From the NCBI GenBank assembly GCA_963556145.1, contig OY744461.1, positions 7,016,891 to 7,080,890 of the forward strand: a DNA stretch of 64,000 nucleotides, given 5' to 3'. The notes beneath the pieces are model-generated. The model ran no database searches. It saw only the letters and a list, made by a program, of their open reading frames with translations, and was not told the DNA's origin. The position numbers were made by a program, and so were the translations under genes. Origin of the DNA: Hygrocybe punicea. Lineage: Eukaryota > Basidiomycota > Agaricomycetes > Agaricales > Hygrophoraceae. Shown here piece after piece: positions 28,304 through 40,684 of this stretch (the stretch's first letter is position 1; each line of letters opens with the position of its first letter).

Positions 28304-31090
28304 CAGACCAGGTAACCGGTCACACTAACAGTTTTGTTCATTTTCTGATGTACCCTCTGTATCTACCTTAAAAAGAAATATGCAGAATTACTGATATACA
28401 TCTTATCTCTGACCTTGTGTAGTATCAGAATTTTACAAGTACTATTGCAGGTGCTATGAAATTTTCTTTGCGGCATGCACCAAACTGGCCAAGTATGGAT
28501 TACTTGGTCAACCGTGGGAAATTGCCAAGGCAAATTCTATTGACGTTACAGGCCCCATAGGGGGTATCAAAAAAGTCCAAAATACATGTACACGATACAA
28601 CAAACATGAGGAAAGCAAAAAGAAAGGCCTAAGACTGCCTGGTAGAACGTGTGCTCCGCCGCAAGTTGATTGTTGGTGCTGGTGCCATCTCACCCTCATC
28701 TTTGTTGTGCGACCCATCCGATTCGATAATCATGTGATGGGAATGGGGACGGGGACGGTGAGAGGGAGGTGAGGATGGTTCCTCAGACGAGTCAGTAGCT
28801 GGCGCTGGCAGCCGTTTCTTCCTCCTGGTAGCAGGGGCTCTCTTCCTTTTCTTCTCTGCTTCAGAAGCTTTCTGAAGGCGCTTCTGCTCCTGTTCCAGGC
28901 GTCGTGCTGCTTTCCAAGCGTCTATTGCTGCACGCTTCACTGCTTGTTCGGCGGCTCGCTTCGCCGACTTCTCCTCTCGTTCACGGGCCTTCTCTGCTGC
29001 TACAGCTGCCTTTGCGTCATTTTCGAGCTTCTTGCGACACTCTTTGAACATACCAGCAGCCTCCTTGAACAGCTCCTTCATGTGCAACTCCCATTCAGCC
29101 CGAGCAAGCGCATCTAAGGCTTCATTGCCCATCATATGACGGGGATGTGAGGTCATCTCCTTCTTCTTGCCCTTTTCCTCCTTTCCAAAGGCACGCTTGC
29201 GCAGCTTTTCATTCTCCATATCCATCAGGATCATCTGGGTGTGATCCATCTGGATCTGCTCAATGCTGGCCTTCGCGATCGCACAAAGTTCAGAGAGTTG
29301 CTGCTGGAGGGCATTGTGTGATGCAAAAGCTGGCAAGGGAGGGGGCAGACCGATGAGGAGATAGCGAACTTGTTCCTTTGTGAGCGTAGTGTTGTCTTGG
29401 GGCATGGTTGTTGATGTTGATGGTTTGGATGGGCTGGTTACGTAAGTGACGCTTGGGTGTGACGTGGACGTTTTGGGGTCCTTCTCCACACATGGAAGCA
29501 GGAACATTGGAAACTTAGCGGGAAGTGGTTGTGCGGCCTGTGTACTTGTGTTCTTTGCGGGTTCAAATAACAGCAGGGGAATTGCCTCAGGGTTCAGAGG
29601 CCAAAGCCCAGTTTTTGCAAATGCAGAGATGATCGTGGAAGGCTTAAACACAATTTGCCTGGCCTCGCTATAATAGAAGAGGAGATTCGTTTTCGAGATG
29701 GTAATATATGCGCGTGTGGCCTTCGTGACCTGTGATTTCCAACAGCTCGCTAAGGGACCAAACACGCCAACGTCACATGGCTGAAGCGCATGGGTGGTGT
29801 GTGATGGGAGACAAACAACAATGATGCGATGTGCAGCAGCAAATTTGCAAAAGCGATATGTACAATGGGAATTGTGTCCATTGAGGACAAGGAGACAATA
29901 GCCATTACTTGTATTGCGTTTGGCTGTGGCTGGCTCGAAATCCCGTTCTAGCCATTTGGATCCTAACTCTTGGTCTGTCCACCCTTTTGGCGAGTGCGAG
30001 ATGCTGTTGGGATATGAGTATCAAGTCTATAGATAGATGCAAACATATGTGAACATACCTGCCATTGCAGGAGTTCACTCTACCCCATTCGAGATTCTGG
30101 CGTGCTCCCTGGAATATTACTGATGGCTGGATGGTCGTGCCATCGGCAGAAATACACTCGATGATGGTGACGAGCTCACGGTTTCCATCTTCAACTTGAT
30201 AAACAGTTTTCTGGTCACGGTCAACGAGAGCCGCAACTCGAGCGCTGATCCCTAACTGAATCCCCTTCTCATCCATGTTGTAAATGTTCTCCAGAGAAAT
30301 GTCATATTCCTCGATGAGGCCTTTCACTAGATCGAAGTATTCTTTGACGATGGCACAGTTTAACGATCGTGCATGGCACTGTTCCAATGACGTTGTCCAT
30401 TTGACTTTGAGGTCCGGATGTCGAGCCATGAAACGTTTTCCCCACGAAGCACCAACCACTTTCCCACATATGTCAGATGCATAGTCTTGCAGGATACTGG
30501 GTGTCACCGGTATTCCTCGCTGGCCCATGACCTTTATCCATTCAACAAGGACGGCTTCCTGGGCTGGCGCGAGCTTCTGTTGATGAGCATGGGCCAATTT
30601 GCAGGTTTGGACACCGTGAAAACGGCCAGTAAGGGTGCTCCTTGGTACACCAAAGGCCTTCACGGCTTCCCAAAGCGAAAGAGTCGGGAGGCCATTAGGT
30701 CCTGTCCCAGCTTTGGCAATGGCCGTTAAAGCCATCAAAATACGTTCTTCTTGTGGAAGAGATGCTATGTCTGGTGCATCGTCAGAGGTTGGGGTGACAG
30801 GTGAGGATGGGGTGACAGGCAAGGTCGGGATGGGTGGAGATGGCATCATGGGAAAGCGAAAGGAAGGCGCTGTGGGATGGGAAGGCGAAATAAAGGCATT
30901 GTGGGATGGGAAGGCATGAACACAAAAAATATATAGGTTTGAGCACTGCGGACCAGCAGGTAGTCGCAAGGACATGAAATGGAAGGACCAAGGCTGTTCA
31001 AGGTTGGCAATTGCCGAGATAATGTAGATAATCAAGTCAAACATCAACAAACCCTCAATAAAAACGATGGTTTGAACCTACGATTGGTCA
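28304..31090 (-). mobile_element. pogo-like DNA transposon, copy A
   Basis: The 3' end is at TA + CTGTGACAGACCAGGTAACC (28302). The same end in copy B is at 46187 (CTGTCACAG + TA), so the boundary is supported by two copies. The 5' boundary is not resolved; the coding region starts at 30849 and homology cannot be followed because copy B is truncated there. It contains one complete transposase gene. Confidence 0.75.
28629..30849 (-). CDS. pogo-like transposase (copy A), catalytic Asp changed to Asn
   Basis: Two exons (30849-30059, 30003-28629) with a 55-nt intron give 721 residues. Domains in order are: a psq-type helix-turn-helix (LSLWEAVKAFGVPRSTLTGR); a CENP-B/Tc5-type DNA-binding domain (LAPAQEAVLVEWIKVMGQRG); a DDE endonuclease with NMDEKGIQ, LVLNGHNSHCTY and PSHTTHALQPCDVGVFGP; and a long Lys/Ala/Glu coiled coil with a basic tail. 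In the family the second catalytic residue is Asp in an LDGHSSH-type motif; here it is Asn (LNGHNSH). The frame is otherwise complete, so it is probably an expressed-length but inactive enzyme. The start at 30849 (MMPSPP) sits after an in-frame stretch without family support. Confidence 0.85.
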
Positions 31091-31683
31091 GGATTGAGAG
31101 ATTTTTGCTCAAGGCAGAGGCATGGCCATCGTAGCGATCGATTGACTGATAAGAAGGCGCTGAGTGGTGGATGACTTTCAAGCGTAAAAAAAATCACTAA
31201 AAATATAAGATAGACACATTAGACAAGCCCTACAGATGTGTTATCACTCACCAAAAGGACCAGCCGAAATTGTTGCCAGAACGTGCCATACACCCCCTCA
31301 CTTTTCTACGGTCAACATCGGTAGTAAGGAGCAAAGGTAACAATAAAATGAGAGATTCGAAAGGAAATTGCAGCATCCAGGCAGCAATGGAGGACGTGGG
31401 GGTTCTCTCCCACTGGGGGAGCAAGTGGAATGGGACGAAGACACAATGATGCGGCATAGTGATGACATGATACATGTCTGAGGTAGCCAAACACAGGTCA
31501 ACAACAATCAGCAGTAGTCTAGCTCATGAAATACTAAACGGATCTGGGTCAAAATTGACAGGTAACTAGTCCACATGTATTAGTTCACTATTATCATTTT
31601 TGAATGGGATAAAAGTGCCTCAGAGTGGTGGAAAACGGAGTGTGACCAAGTAGCCAGTGTGACCGGCTTCATGAACTCCGACA
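31091..31683. other. spacer between the two pogo copies
   Basis: No gene recognised. GTGTGACCAAGTAGCCAGTGTGACCGG at 31649-31675 is similar to the subterminal ACCGGTCACACT of the pogo end and may be a displaced left end of copy B. Confidence 0.4.
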
Positions 31684-34214
31684 GTACCGGTGACACCCAG
31701 TATCCTGCAAGACTATGCATCTGACATATGTGGGAAAGCGGTTGGTGCTTCGTGGGGAAAATGTTTCATGGCTCGACATCTGGACCTCAAAGTCAAATGG
31801 ACAACGTCATTGGAACAGTGCCGTGCACAATCGTTAAACCGTGCCGTCGTCAAAGAATACTTCGATCTAGTGAAAGGCCTCATCGAGGAATATGACATTT
31901 CTCCGGAGAACATTTACAACGTGGATGAGAAGGGGATTCAGTTAGGGATCGGCGCTCGAGTTGCAGCTCTCGTTGATCGTGACCAGAAAACTGTTTATCA
32001 AGTTGAAGATGGAAACCGTGAGCTCGTCACCATCATCGAGTGTATTTCTGCCGATGGCACGACCATCCAGCCATCAGTAATATTCCAGGGAGCGCGCCAG
32101 AATCTCGAATGGGGTAGAGTGAACCCCTGCAATGCCAGGTATGTTCACATATGTTTGCATCTATCTATAGACTTGATACTCATAACCCAACAGCATCTCG
32201 CACTTGCCGAAAGGGTGGACAGACCAAGAGTTAGGATCCAAATGGCTAGAATGGTGTGACGGCAAGTTCGGTTGTAGACCCGGAATGGGAATCTACGAAA
32301 GTGGTGATCAGCTAAGAAGTGATCAGAGGAGTTTAGTGTCTATGTAGTCTAGTCAATCCAACCCGAATCCAGGGTTCCGGATCAGAGGGGAAGTGAAGGG
32401 AGTGGAGTACGAATACTAATATGGAGATGATACGAAGCGAGGACTAAGAAATAGAACTGAAGGGGAGTGATAACCTGTATTTTCTATATGATGGGATGTA
32501 ATATGATACGATGCAATATGATATGATGCAATGTGATAATTGTAGTATAAGGGTACATCTTTTATACTACTGGGAGTGATCCTGTGCTATAGTAACTATG
32601 TACTACAAGCGAAGGCTGTAACTGATGGGAGTGGAGTGGAGCGGAGTATAGGAGGAATGGTGCTATGTACTAAGTAACGGGAAATGAAGATATATCATAT
32701 GTAACTATATATGTACTGATTCTGGGTCGTTAGAGACATTGCAGTACGTGTAGGAACGAATCCGGAGGCGGAATCCGGAGCGGAATCGATTGAGAGGACC
32801 GGAATCGGGCAGAATCGACAATACGTGAACGGAAATGGATGGGGACGAAGTGGGATATGAAGAGGATTCGGGTCTAGAGGGCCCAGAGCCTCAACAACGG
32901 GATTTCGAGCCAGCCACAGCCAAACGCAATACAAGTAATGGCTATTGTCTCCTTGTCCTCAATGGACACAATTCCCATTGTACATATCGCTTTTGCAAAT
33001 TTGCTGCTGCACATCGCATCATTGTTGTTTGTCTCCCATCACACACCACCCATGCGCTTCAGCCATGTGACGTTGGCGTGTTTGGTCCCTTAGCGAGCTG
33101 TTGGAAATCACAGGTCACGAAGGCCACACGCGCATATATTACCATCTCGAAAACGAATCTCCTCTTCTATTATAGCGAGGCCAGGCAAATTGTGTTTAAG
33201 CCTTCCACGATCATCTCTGCATTTGCAAAAACTGGGCTTTGGCCTCTGAACCCTGAGGCAATTCCCCTGCTGTTATTTGAACCCGCAAAGAACACAAGTA
33301 CACAGGCCGCACAACCACTTCCCGCTAAGTTTCCAATGTTCCTGCTTCCATGTGTGGAGAAGGACCCCAAAACGTCCACGTCACACCCAAGCGTCACTTA
33401 CGTAACCAGCCCATCCAAACCATCAACATCAACAACCATGCCCCAAGACAACACTACGCTCACAAAGGAACAAGTTCGCTATCTCCTCATCGGTCTGCCC
33501 CCTCCCTTGCCAGCTTTTGCATCACACAATGCCCTCCAGCAGCAACTCTCTGAACTTTGTGCGATCGCGAAGGCCAGCATTGAGCAGATCCAGATGGATC
33601 ACACCCAGATGATCCTGATGGATATGGAGAATGAAAAGCTGCGCAAGCGTGCCTTTGGAAAGGAGGAAAAGGGCAAGAAGAAGGAGATGACCTCACATCC
33701 CCGTCATATGATGGGCAATGAAGCCTTAGATGCGCTTGCTCGGGCTGAATGGGAGTTGCACATGAAGGAGCTGTTCAAGGAGGCTGCTGGTATGTTCAAA
33801 GAGTGTCGCAAGAAGCTCGAAAATGACGCAAAGGCAGCTGTAGCAGCAGAGAAGGCCCGTGAACGAGAGGAGAAGTCGGCGAAGCGAGCCGCCGAACAAG
33901 CAGTGAAGCGTGCAGCAATAGACGCTTGGAAAGCAGCACGACGCCTGGAACAGGAGCAGAAGCGCCTTCAGAAAGCTTCTGAAGCAGAGAAGAAAAGGAA
34001 GAGAGCCCCTGCTACCAGGAGGAAGAAACGGCTGCCAGCGCCAGCTACTGACTCGTCTGAGGAACCATCCTCACCTCCCTCTCACCGTCCCCGTCCCCAT
34101 TCCCATCACATGATTATCGAATCGGATGGGTCGCACAACAAAGATGAGGGTGAGATGGCACCAGCACCAACAATCAACTTGCGGCGGAGCACACGTTCTA
34201 CCAGGCAGTCTTAG
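31684..34214 (+). pseudogene. pogo-like transposase (copy B), truncated and interrupted
   Basis: Starts inside the CENP-B-type domain (VTPSILQDYASDIC), so the first roughly 200 residues are missing. The first part (31684-32254) differs from copy A at about 17 bases in 570, including K-V to K-A and NMD to NVD. The intron is present (32139-32193). The second exon is cut at GCTAGAA/CGGGATTT by a 640-bp insert (32255 to about 32894). From there to the stop at 34212-34214 the sequence is identical to copy A by eye, including the Asn in LNGHNSH. It cannot make a working transposase. Confidence 0.85.
32255..32894 (+). repeat. LTR-like insert, copy 2, in pogo copy B
   Basis: Begins TGTGACGGCAAGTTC and ends near CTCAACA. 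The first 335 bp align with 2731-3010. It interrupts the transposase exon between GCTAGAA and CGGGATTT. The host bases give at most an AA overlap, so a clean target duplication is not visible. The size and TG...CA ends suit a solo LTR. ATGATACGATGCAATATGAT short repeats lie at 32490-32530. Confidence 0.55.
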
Positions 34215-34464
34215 GCCTTTCTTTTTGCTTTCCTCATGTTTGTTGTATCATGTACATGTTATCTTGCTTGCAAGGTTGCTGACCCCCCCGAAAAGAAGCG
34301 CATTGGGCGTGGATATCATAAATAATGAACAACAATGGACTTTATCCCTACTCTCCATCACTGTTCAAAACTACAAAGTCATCAAGCTTGTACACCATCA
34401 ATGATCCAAATCAAACATTGTCGTCAACACAAATCCTTTCGTGAACTACAAACTATGTGTCTCC

Positions 34465-37216
34465 TCAGCTCTCTGTCATTTCTTTCCACCATCGCTTGGT
34501 CTCTTCGTCATGTCCTTCCAGTCTCTCATCCTCAGTGGTGAGTTCAGGATCGTGTGCTTGCAAAAATTGGGTGTCATCGAAATCTCGCAGCAAACATATA
34601 TTTTTCCGTCCTGAGCTTCTCGACAGGGCCACGTATAAGTTGAATAAACTTAAAGTCCCTGGCACTGGCGGGCACTTTATGTCCACGAGCACATATGGGA
34701 TAGTTTGTCCTTGAGCTCGATAGTCCGTGAATGCGTAGCTTCCCGCCAATGAATATTGTCGGCGTCACACGGTTTTTGTTACAGTTCGTGAGCTCTCTCC
34801 TATCTTGATCTGCATTCAGCATTTCATGGGCTCAATCGGGACTATTCTTGACTGCAGTCCTGCAAGCGGCATTGCTCGTGTTCATTCCAACTTCACAAGG
34901 ATGTACGCCGGGAGGTGTTTCAAGTGGATGATAGGCTCCGAGCTCATGTTTGGCTCATTCCGATGTAGCTTTATGTCGATTATTTCTCCGCGTGCGCCGT
35001 TAGCAATGTCAAGGTCTGTCTCAATATTCGACGTTATCATCACCTTCATGCCCTTCACAAGTTCTATCTTCTCTGACAAGTCCTTCTGTGTGTTCTTTCC
35101 TTTTCCTTCCCATCCTGCCAGCGCTAGCTGTTCACGCAGAGACAGTGCATGGCCTTGTATGGTGTCTTCTGCACTGACTACATAAAGATTCTCTCCCGTC
35201 TCCTTGCAGTGTTTTCAGATTGCAGCTGCATTCCATTGTCATCTCACTGCATGCCTTGGGGTGACGAGCACGGCGTTTCGCCACTCAGGTGTTTCAAGGT
35301 TGGTGTCTTCACATTGATGTTCCCCTATGATCAGAGCTCGCAACATTTTTAGGTGGCATGCTTGGACTTCTCCATACCGCAAGTGGTGCAAAAAATCGCG
35401 CCAGACGGGGTCTGTGACTCTCTGCTGAGTCTTCAATATCACAACCGCAGTGAATTCTTCATAAATCTTGCAACCGATCTGAGCTTCAAGCTTGTCGGCG
35501 CCGTTTGATTGGTAAAAAAGGGCTTCTCTCCTCGCTGTGGCCACAGGAGGAAACTGATGTAGATCTCCACAGAGAATCACATTCACACCTCCAAATGAAT
35601 GATCCATGGATCCTTCACCCCCTGCTTTCGCAATTGAAATGTTTTGAGACAAAATGCAGAGAAAGCTCTTTCCTATCATAGAATATTCGTCGATGATCAG
35701 ATATCGATATTGGCTCCAAAAGTTTTGGAGCTTGTTTTTCATGGCCGCTGACATGACCCCGTTGCGAATGGTAGACATGTGCGTGATATGATTTGTTGTT
35801 TTTCCATCAATCAATGATGCCACAATGGCGGTGTACGCAGCTTTGATCAACCAGTTCTCTATGAAATAGTCAACGAATGTTTGAGTGATGGTACAAATCA
35901 CTTTCGATTTCCCTGTGCCGCCTTCACCATAGATCACCATGCGTAGGGGAGGTGGATGTGCACTGGCCACTGTCTCCTTCAGATGCCACAAGATAATATC
36001 ATGGGCCCGTTGCTGTTCCTCACTAAGCAGTGCGTCTTGTTCATGTCTTGTGTTATCAAGCAGGGTGACAACGTCCATGCGATGGCTTTTGCCATGTGTG
36101 GATTTTGCTTGCAGTAGCTCGACTGAGGGACCTGCTATTACAATGCTTTGTGTTTCACTGTTGTCCTTGTTTGAATGTTGATTTGATCGTGCTACGTCTT
36201 GCTGTAAGCTGTTTCTCCATCGAGATAAATCCTCCATGTCTTTCCCATTTGCATTGACTGCCCTTACATTCATTGTTTTCCACCGCGCGTCGATAAATTC
36301 AAACAAGTTTGCTTTTCTTGCTAATTCAATCACCAGCTGGCCATTTATCTCCTCCTTGATTGACTTTTGGGAGTTCTTGAATGCAACAACATCTTCCTCC
36401 GTGAGGTCATCATCGACATCCATGGTAGCTTCTGGCAACTCAAATTCATCAAATGATGAATCGTCACCGACCATCCTGCTGATCATGGGCCATGTTTGCT
36501 TTTGTGAGGTCCTTCTTTGCCGCACTGTCGCATTCATGAAAATATTGAATTTCCGAGAGAACATCACGAATGTGAGAGGATGCGTCTTTGATAAAATTTT
36601 GAAATGTGTCGACCCATGATTCATGAGCTGTTTTCAAATCTGTCGTCACGTCACGCCAAGGTTTCAACAGGGTCAGCATGCAAGCCGCATAAAACTGTAG
36701 TTTGTCATTGTCATCACGTCTCGGGAACCACCATCCAACAACATCAGGGAGGTTCCTGTGTCCCTCTGCCCTAAGTACTCGATAACACCATGAACTTTTG
36801 GGGTGAGTTGGGAGATACGGGATCCGTAGGTGGCGGGGACGTCCTCGACTTTGTGGTTCCTCTTGACCGCTCGGGCTGTGCACATCCTCAACTTCATATG
36901 TGTGTACGAAGAAATCCAATACACTGTAATTGTTTAAAGCTGATCCCCAGCATCGGTAGTCCGTCACTTGGCTTTTGGGAAAGAACTGACCCGCCGAATC
37001 TAGTTCCAATGTGACGATGTCATTTGCTGCCTGTGTATTTTGCATTGAGCTGAACAAATCCCTGTGTAGCATGCTACTGACCTCAACCTCACGATGCTTT
37101 CCTACATCGTTCACACGTAAATCTGATGTGTCGATAGATGGTCCTGCCACACTTTTGTTCGCAGGAATGTCAAAATTAGCTACAGGAAGAGTTGTTTTCG
37201 ATAGGTTAACATACAC
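34465..37216 (-). pseudogene. Helitron Pif1-type helicase part of Rep-helicase
   Basis: 37216-36464 holds the linker. 36624-35239 holds the helicase core: YGEGGTGKSKVICTITQTF (Walker A), YRYLIIDEYSMIGK (Walker B) and GGVNVILCGDLHQFPPV. A frameshift after LVTPRHAVR leads to KGMKVMITSNIETDLDIANG (about 35060) and finally SYAFTDYRAQGQTIPYV and LFNLYVALSRSSGRKNI. In this last frame three TGA codons appear, at about 34882, 34828 and 34762, all where the family has coding residues. The stop at 34465 is the native end. It would unwind DNA for rolling-circle transposition; as written it is dead. Confidence 0.85.
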
Positions 37217-37454
37217 ATTTGGCCGGTCAAGATTTTCGTCACACTGTTGACGTGAAAATGTTGTGTAGCTGTTGTTTCAAGTTAATCAATTCAAAAATTT
37301 CTTAAATCACTGCTGACCTCTTTAAGGTGAGATCTGCACCCAATAACCATGCCACAAAAGACGACCAATAGATGTGGGAATATGTATGCGACTTGTAAAC
37401 ATCCCCCCATCCCATCAAGTACGAAATAACCATTGGAGCAGCAATCTGCTGCTC

Positions 37455-39035
37455 TCAATTGATCGCATGGACAAGACGAAATAGCAAAAGACGTTGCTGA
37501 GCTTGGAGGTCCTGCATATACGAAGGGTTTGGATGACGGATATGATAAGCATATGCATCTGCCAACACAGCCGAGAGGTTGGAGTCTCTACCCTGCTTCT
37601 TGGCGGCGTAACTTGTTACATAGTATGTAATGTTCTTGGTGTCCCCTCCATTTGTCAGGAGCTTGCCATCATTGTTACATCGCACGTTCACGAGTATTCC
37701 GGGGACCCACCCATTGAGATACGGATTCAGGCATCTGGATCCCCAATGGCCTTCCGCAGTCACGAAATCGTCAGCTGCAACTTGAAACGGTGCTTGCCTC
37801 TTGCATACAAGTTTGCCGTCCTTGTTGTAGTTAAGACAATGATGAATCCTACATGTGTGGATCTGATCCATCCAGGCAAGCCTCAGTTCAAAGGATTTCA
37901 ATTTGGTCCAGTAATTGCGCCCCAATGGATCAGGTGGTCAACTATAGCTAATTTCCTTCTCTTTTGGAATCTGTTTGACAGTTTCCGCTGATTCCAGACC
38001 AGGTAAATGTGCACGAAGATTAGAACTGATATAGCGAACAATTTGGTCTCGAAACTCTTCAGTTTTGAGAAGTTCTGTCATGCGATTGAAAGACGGTGTA
38101 TGCTTCATCCAAAGGAGTATATGTAGGTGTAGAGTCGCTCTGCCCTGAGACTCAACCGCCCCGAAATATGCTGACAACTCTCCCAAGATTCCCATCACTT
38201 TGTGGTCCACGATTTTGATCTGAAGCAAGTTTTCCAGGATCGCATGAATAATGAAGTGAAAAAACTTCGCCACCACATACGGATCTTTTGCGACATTGCG
38301 TGCACACTGCTCGCTATCTGGACCTGCGGATGCGACGAAATTGTCCAGATCAATGTCTTCTCCTGCGAAAACTTGAACGATGAGATCATGGAGATCCGAT
38401 GGGTTAATCGTTATCCAAACAGATGGTGCTCCATGATACAGAGCGGTGGACCAGATTTGACTTCTTAGTTGATAGCGAGCTTGGTCAGCGCCTTGTACAT
38501 GGCTAACGGCACCATGGACGTGACGCCAAAGCCTTTGAACAGCCGGATCACTAATGGGAAGTTTAGCATCTTCTTCCCTTGCTGCCTGATGTAACTGTTC
38601 GGGGGTTAATGCCATTAGCAGCAGTGCTTCACGTCGAAAGTTGTTTCGATTCATCTGCATGCAAGCTGTTGCAAGAGCTTGACGATGTTGCAATATTCCA
38701 AAAACCACAAAAGGGAAATTTTCATGTCGTCGAAACCTGCGATCATGGTACTGAAGCATCCATTTGATGTGCTCACGGAACTCCAATGGTGTCTGGCGAT
38801 CTGCCTCGATGCCTCCAGTGCCATAGGGATATAAACATGGAAAAGCCTTTTCGAAAAAGTTTGATTGGCTATTTGTCGAAGAGCGACTTCCAAAATCAGA
38901 TACCGGTTGCTGTCCATGTTTTATCGCATAGCCTCCCTCCTTGCCCTCTGTCCACAAGTTCGCAAGTCCCCACATCATCATCTCTGAGCTACTCAATTTC
39001 GTAAGATCCATGTCAACAGCGTCAGAAACATGCAT
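37455..39035 (-). pseudogene. Helitron Rep (HUH endonuclease) domain of Rep-helicase
   Basis: 39035-37938 encodes the Helitron-like N domain: FPCLYPYGTGGIEADRQTPL, HENFPFVVFGILQHRQA, then QGRATLHLHILLW, the HUH (here HLH) metal site. 37925-37455 encodes NITYYVTSYAAKKQ, the catalytic tyrosine motif. The two frames join near 37930 with a shift or intron. The domain nicks DNA at the TC/CTRR ends. The gene context (upstream parts at 39173-43508 broken) makes the whole gene non-functional, although this portion is well kept. Confidence 0.85.
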
Positions 39036-39172
39036 TGGGACAACAGCTGGACCTGAACACTATTTAGACGGTGACTCCTTTGTTTTGACAATATGTTCAC
39101 ACCTGCTTCTTTCTCATTTGTAGTTTCATCTGCACGAAAATTCGATTCACCTAAATTCAGCACACGGACAGA

Positions 39173-40287
39173 TCAGTTTGCTGTATTTGACAAATCGAAG
39201 GAATTTTTACCTGCAAGAGGATCGTCATGGGAAGGTAAATACCCTCCATTTTCTTGATCGAGCAATCCAACATCTGTTGAGTGACGCACCAACCCAAGTA
39301 CTTCTTCTGGTACGTCATCCTCAGGCAACTCAGCCAAGTTGGCAACAGAGATGTTAATATCGCCATAATATTTGCTATTATGGCTCTTCAAACATAGCAA
39401 CGCATTGTGAACCGCTCGATGCCGCACTTTGAAAGTCGATCGTAATGAAGCATGGGGAGCTGCTGTGGTACTGATAAAGGTGATAGACAGCAACCTAGCC
39501 TTCTGTCATGGCTCTGGCACCCTCGACATCGAGATCGTATGTGCACACGGAACCGCCCATCGCCCGCTGTAACGTGTCTTGATCAAGACCTGCAAAGCTC
39601 ACTCAGGGAAAAAGTTTGAAAATGTACACCCTCAGATAAAGCAAGGCGATGAGCAGTTGCTCTGGAAATGTGAGCCTTTGCAACTCCCATGGCACATCAC
39701 CAATCCAAAGCATGTTGGTGAGCGACAAAGAGGGTGGGAGGTCTTGAGGGTCATTTAACGATTTGATACAACCGTTGCAGGCCATGAGCCATGTGTTAGA
39801 CATAGTATTCCCAACTTCAACAGCTTGTCGAAGAAGTAACCAACCATGAGTCGGATCGTGTCCTGAGTGGGGTACTTTTGGAACCAAACAATGTGAATTT
39901 CACAACTCAGCCAGGCAAACTTGGTGCAGGCCATCTGCGTTCATGCTGATTTCATGAGCACAGATAGCACAAATACCCATGCGCACTGCATCGTTTGACG
40001 TTGCTCTGTAAAACTGTCGATAACATTCATGTGTTTGCGCTTCGTCAGGCAACTTGAGGAAAAGTGATGGGTTGCCGTCCACTGGAATACGTTCGATTTT
40101 CAAAGCCTGCCGCCTGTTTTCATAACTCTCCTCAACTTTGCATTTTCGTTCCTTAGCTTTTGTCTCCCTGGCATCATTCAGATGTCGACATTTGGCGAAT
40201 GCGACTGATTGAAGGTGCTCGTGGAAAGCATGAGAGCCAATGGTTAAGATTCGTCTAATCACTGCATCCCTCGTCTGTTGATCACGG
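39173..40287 (-). pseudogene. Helitron Rep-helicase, N-terminal region
   Basis: Read right to left: TRDAVIRRILTIGSHAFHEH followed by LQSVAFAKCRHLNDARE (to about 40150); RMGICAICAHEISM (zinc-finger-like, about 39950); VPKVPHSGHDPTHGWLLLRQ (39880); LSLTNMLWIGDVPWELQRLT; then, in shifted frames, DQDTLQRAMGGSVCTYDLDV and LSITFISTTAAPHASLRSTF (39490-39173). An extra T near 39500 gives a stop after EG. All blocks are typical of the N-terminus of Agaricomycete Helitron proteins. Confidence 0.8.
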
Positions 40288-40444
40288 TGTAGTGGTAGTG
40301 CCTGTCCTGTCACGTGACTGGATTCCCATGGTTCGTCGTAGTCAGTAGCTGATCTGATGTAGTAGATAGATTCCATCCTAGTCTTTCCGTGCTTTCCAGC
40401 AAGACTCCCTCGGAGAGTCCCACAGCAGCCTCCAACCCTCTCCA
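40288..40444 (+). repeat. 5' LTR
   Basis: 157 bp, begins TGTAGTGG, ends TCTCCA; contains GTCACGTGAC (E-box palindrome) near 40311. Two differences from the 3' LTR (C/A and T/C in the first 50 bp). Confidence 0.9.
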
Positions 40445-40684
40445 ACGTGGTGATGAGAGCGGCTTCAAACCCTGCCAGCAATTCCCCGTGATCTCCCTGC
40501 TTTTCCATCTTTTCCTGGCCCTTTCAGCGCTTTTTCAAGCCCAGAACATTGAATACCGAGAACCGAGCCCTTTGTTGTCCAAGAACCGTGAACTTTCAGA
40601 ATTTCGAGCACCGAGAACCGAGTACCAAGAACCTTCAGAACCTGAGCACCGAGAACCGCGAACCCAGCACATTTTCATTTCGCC

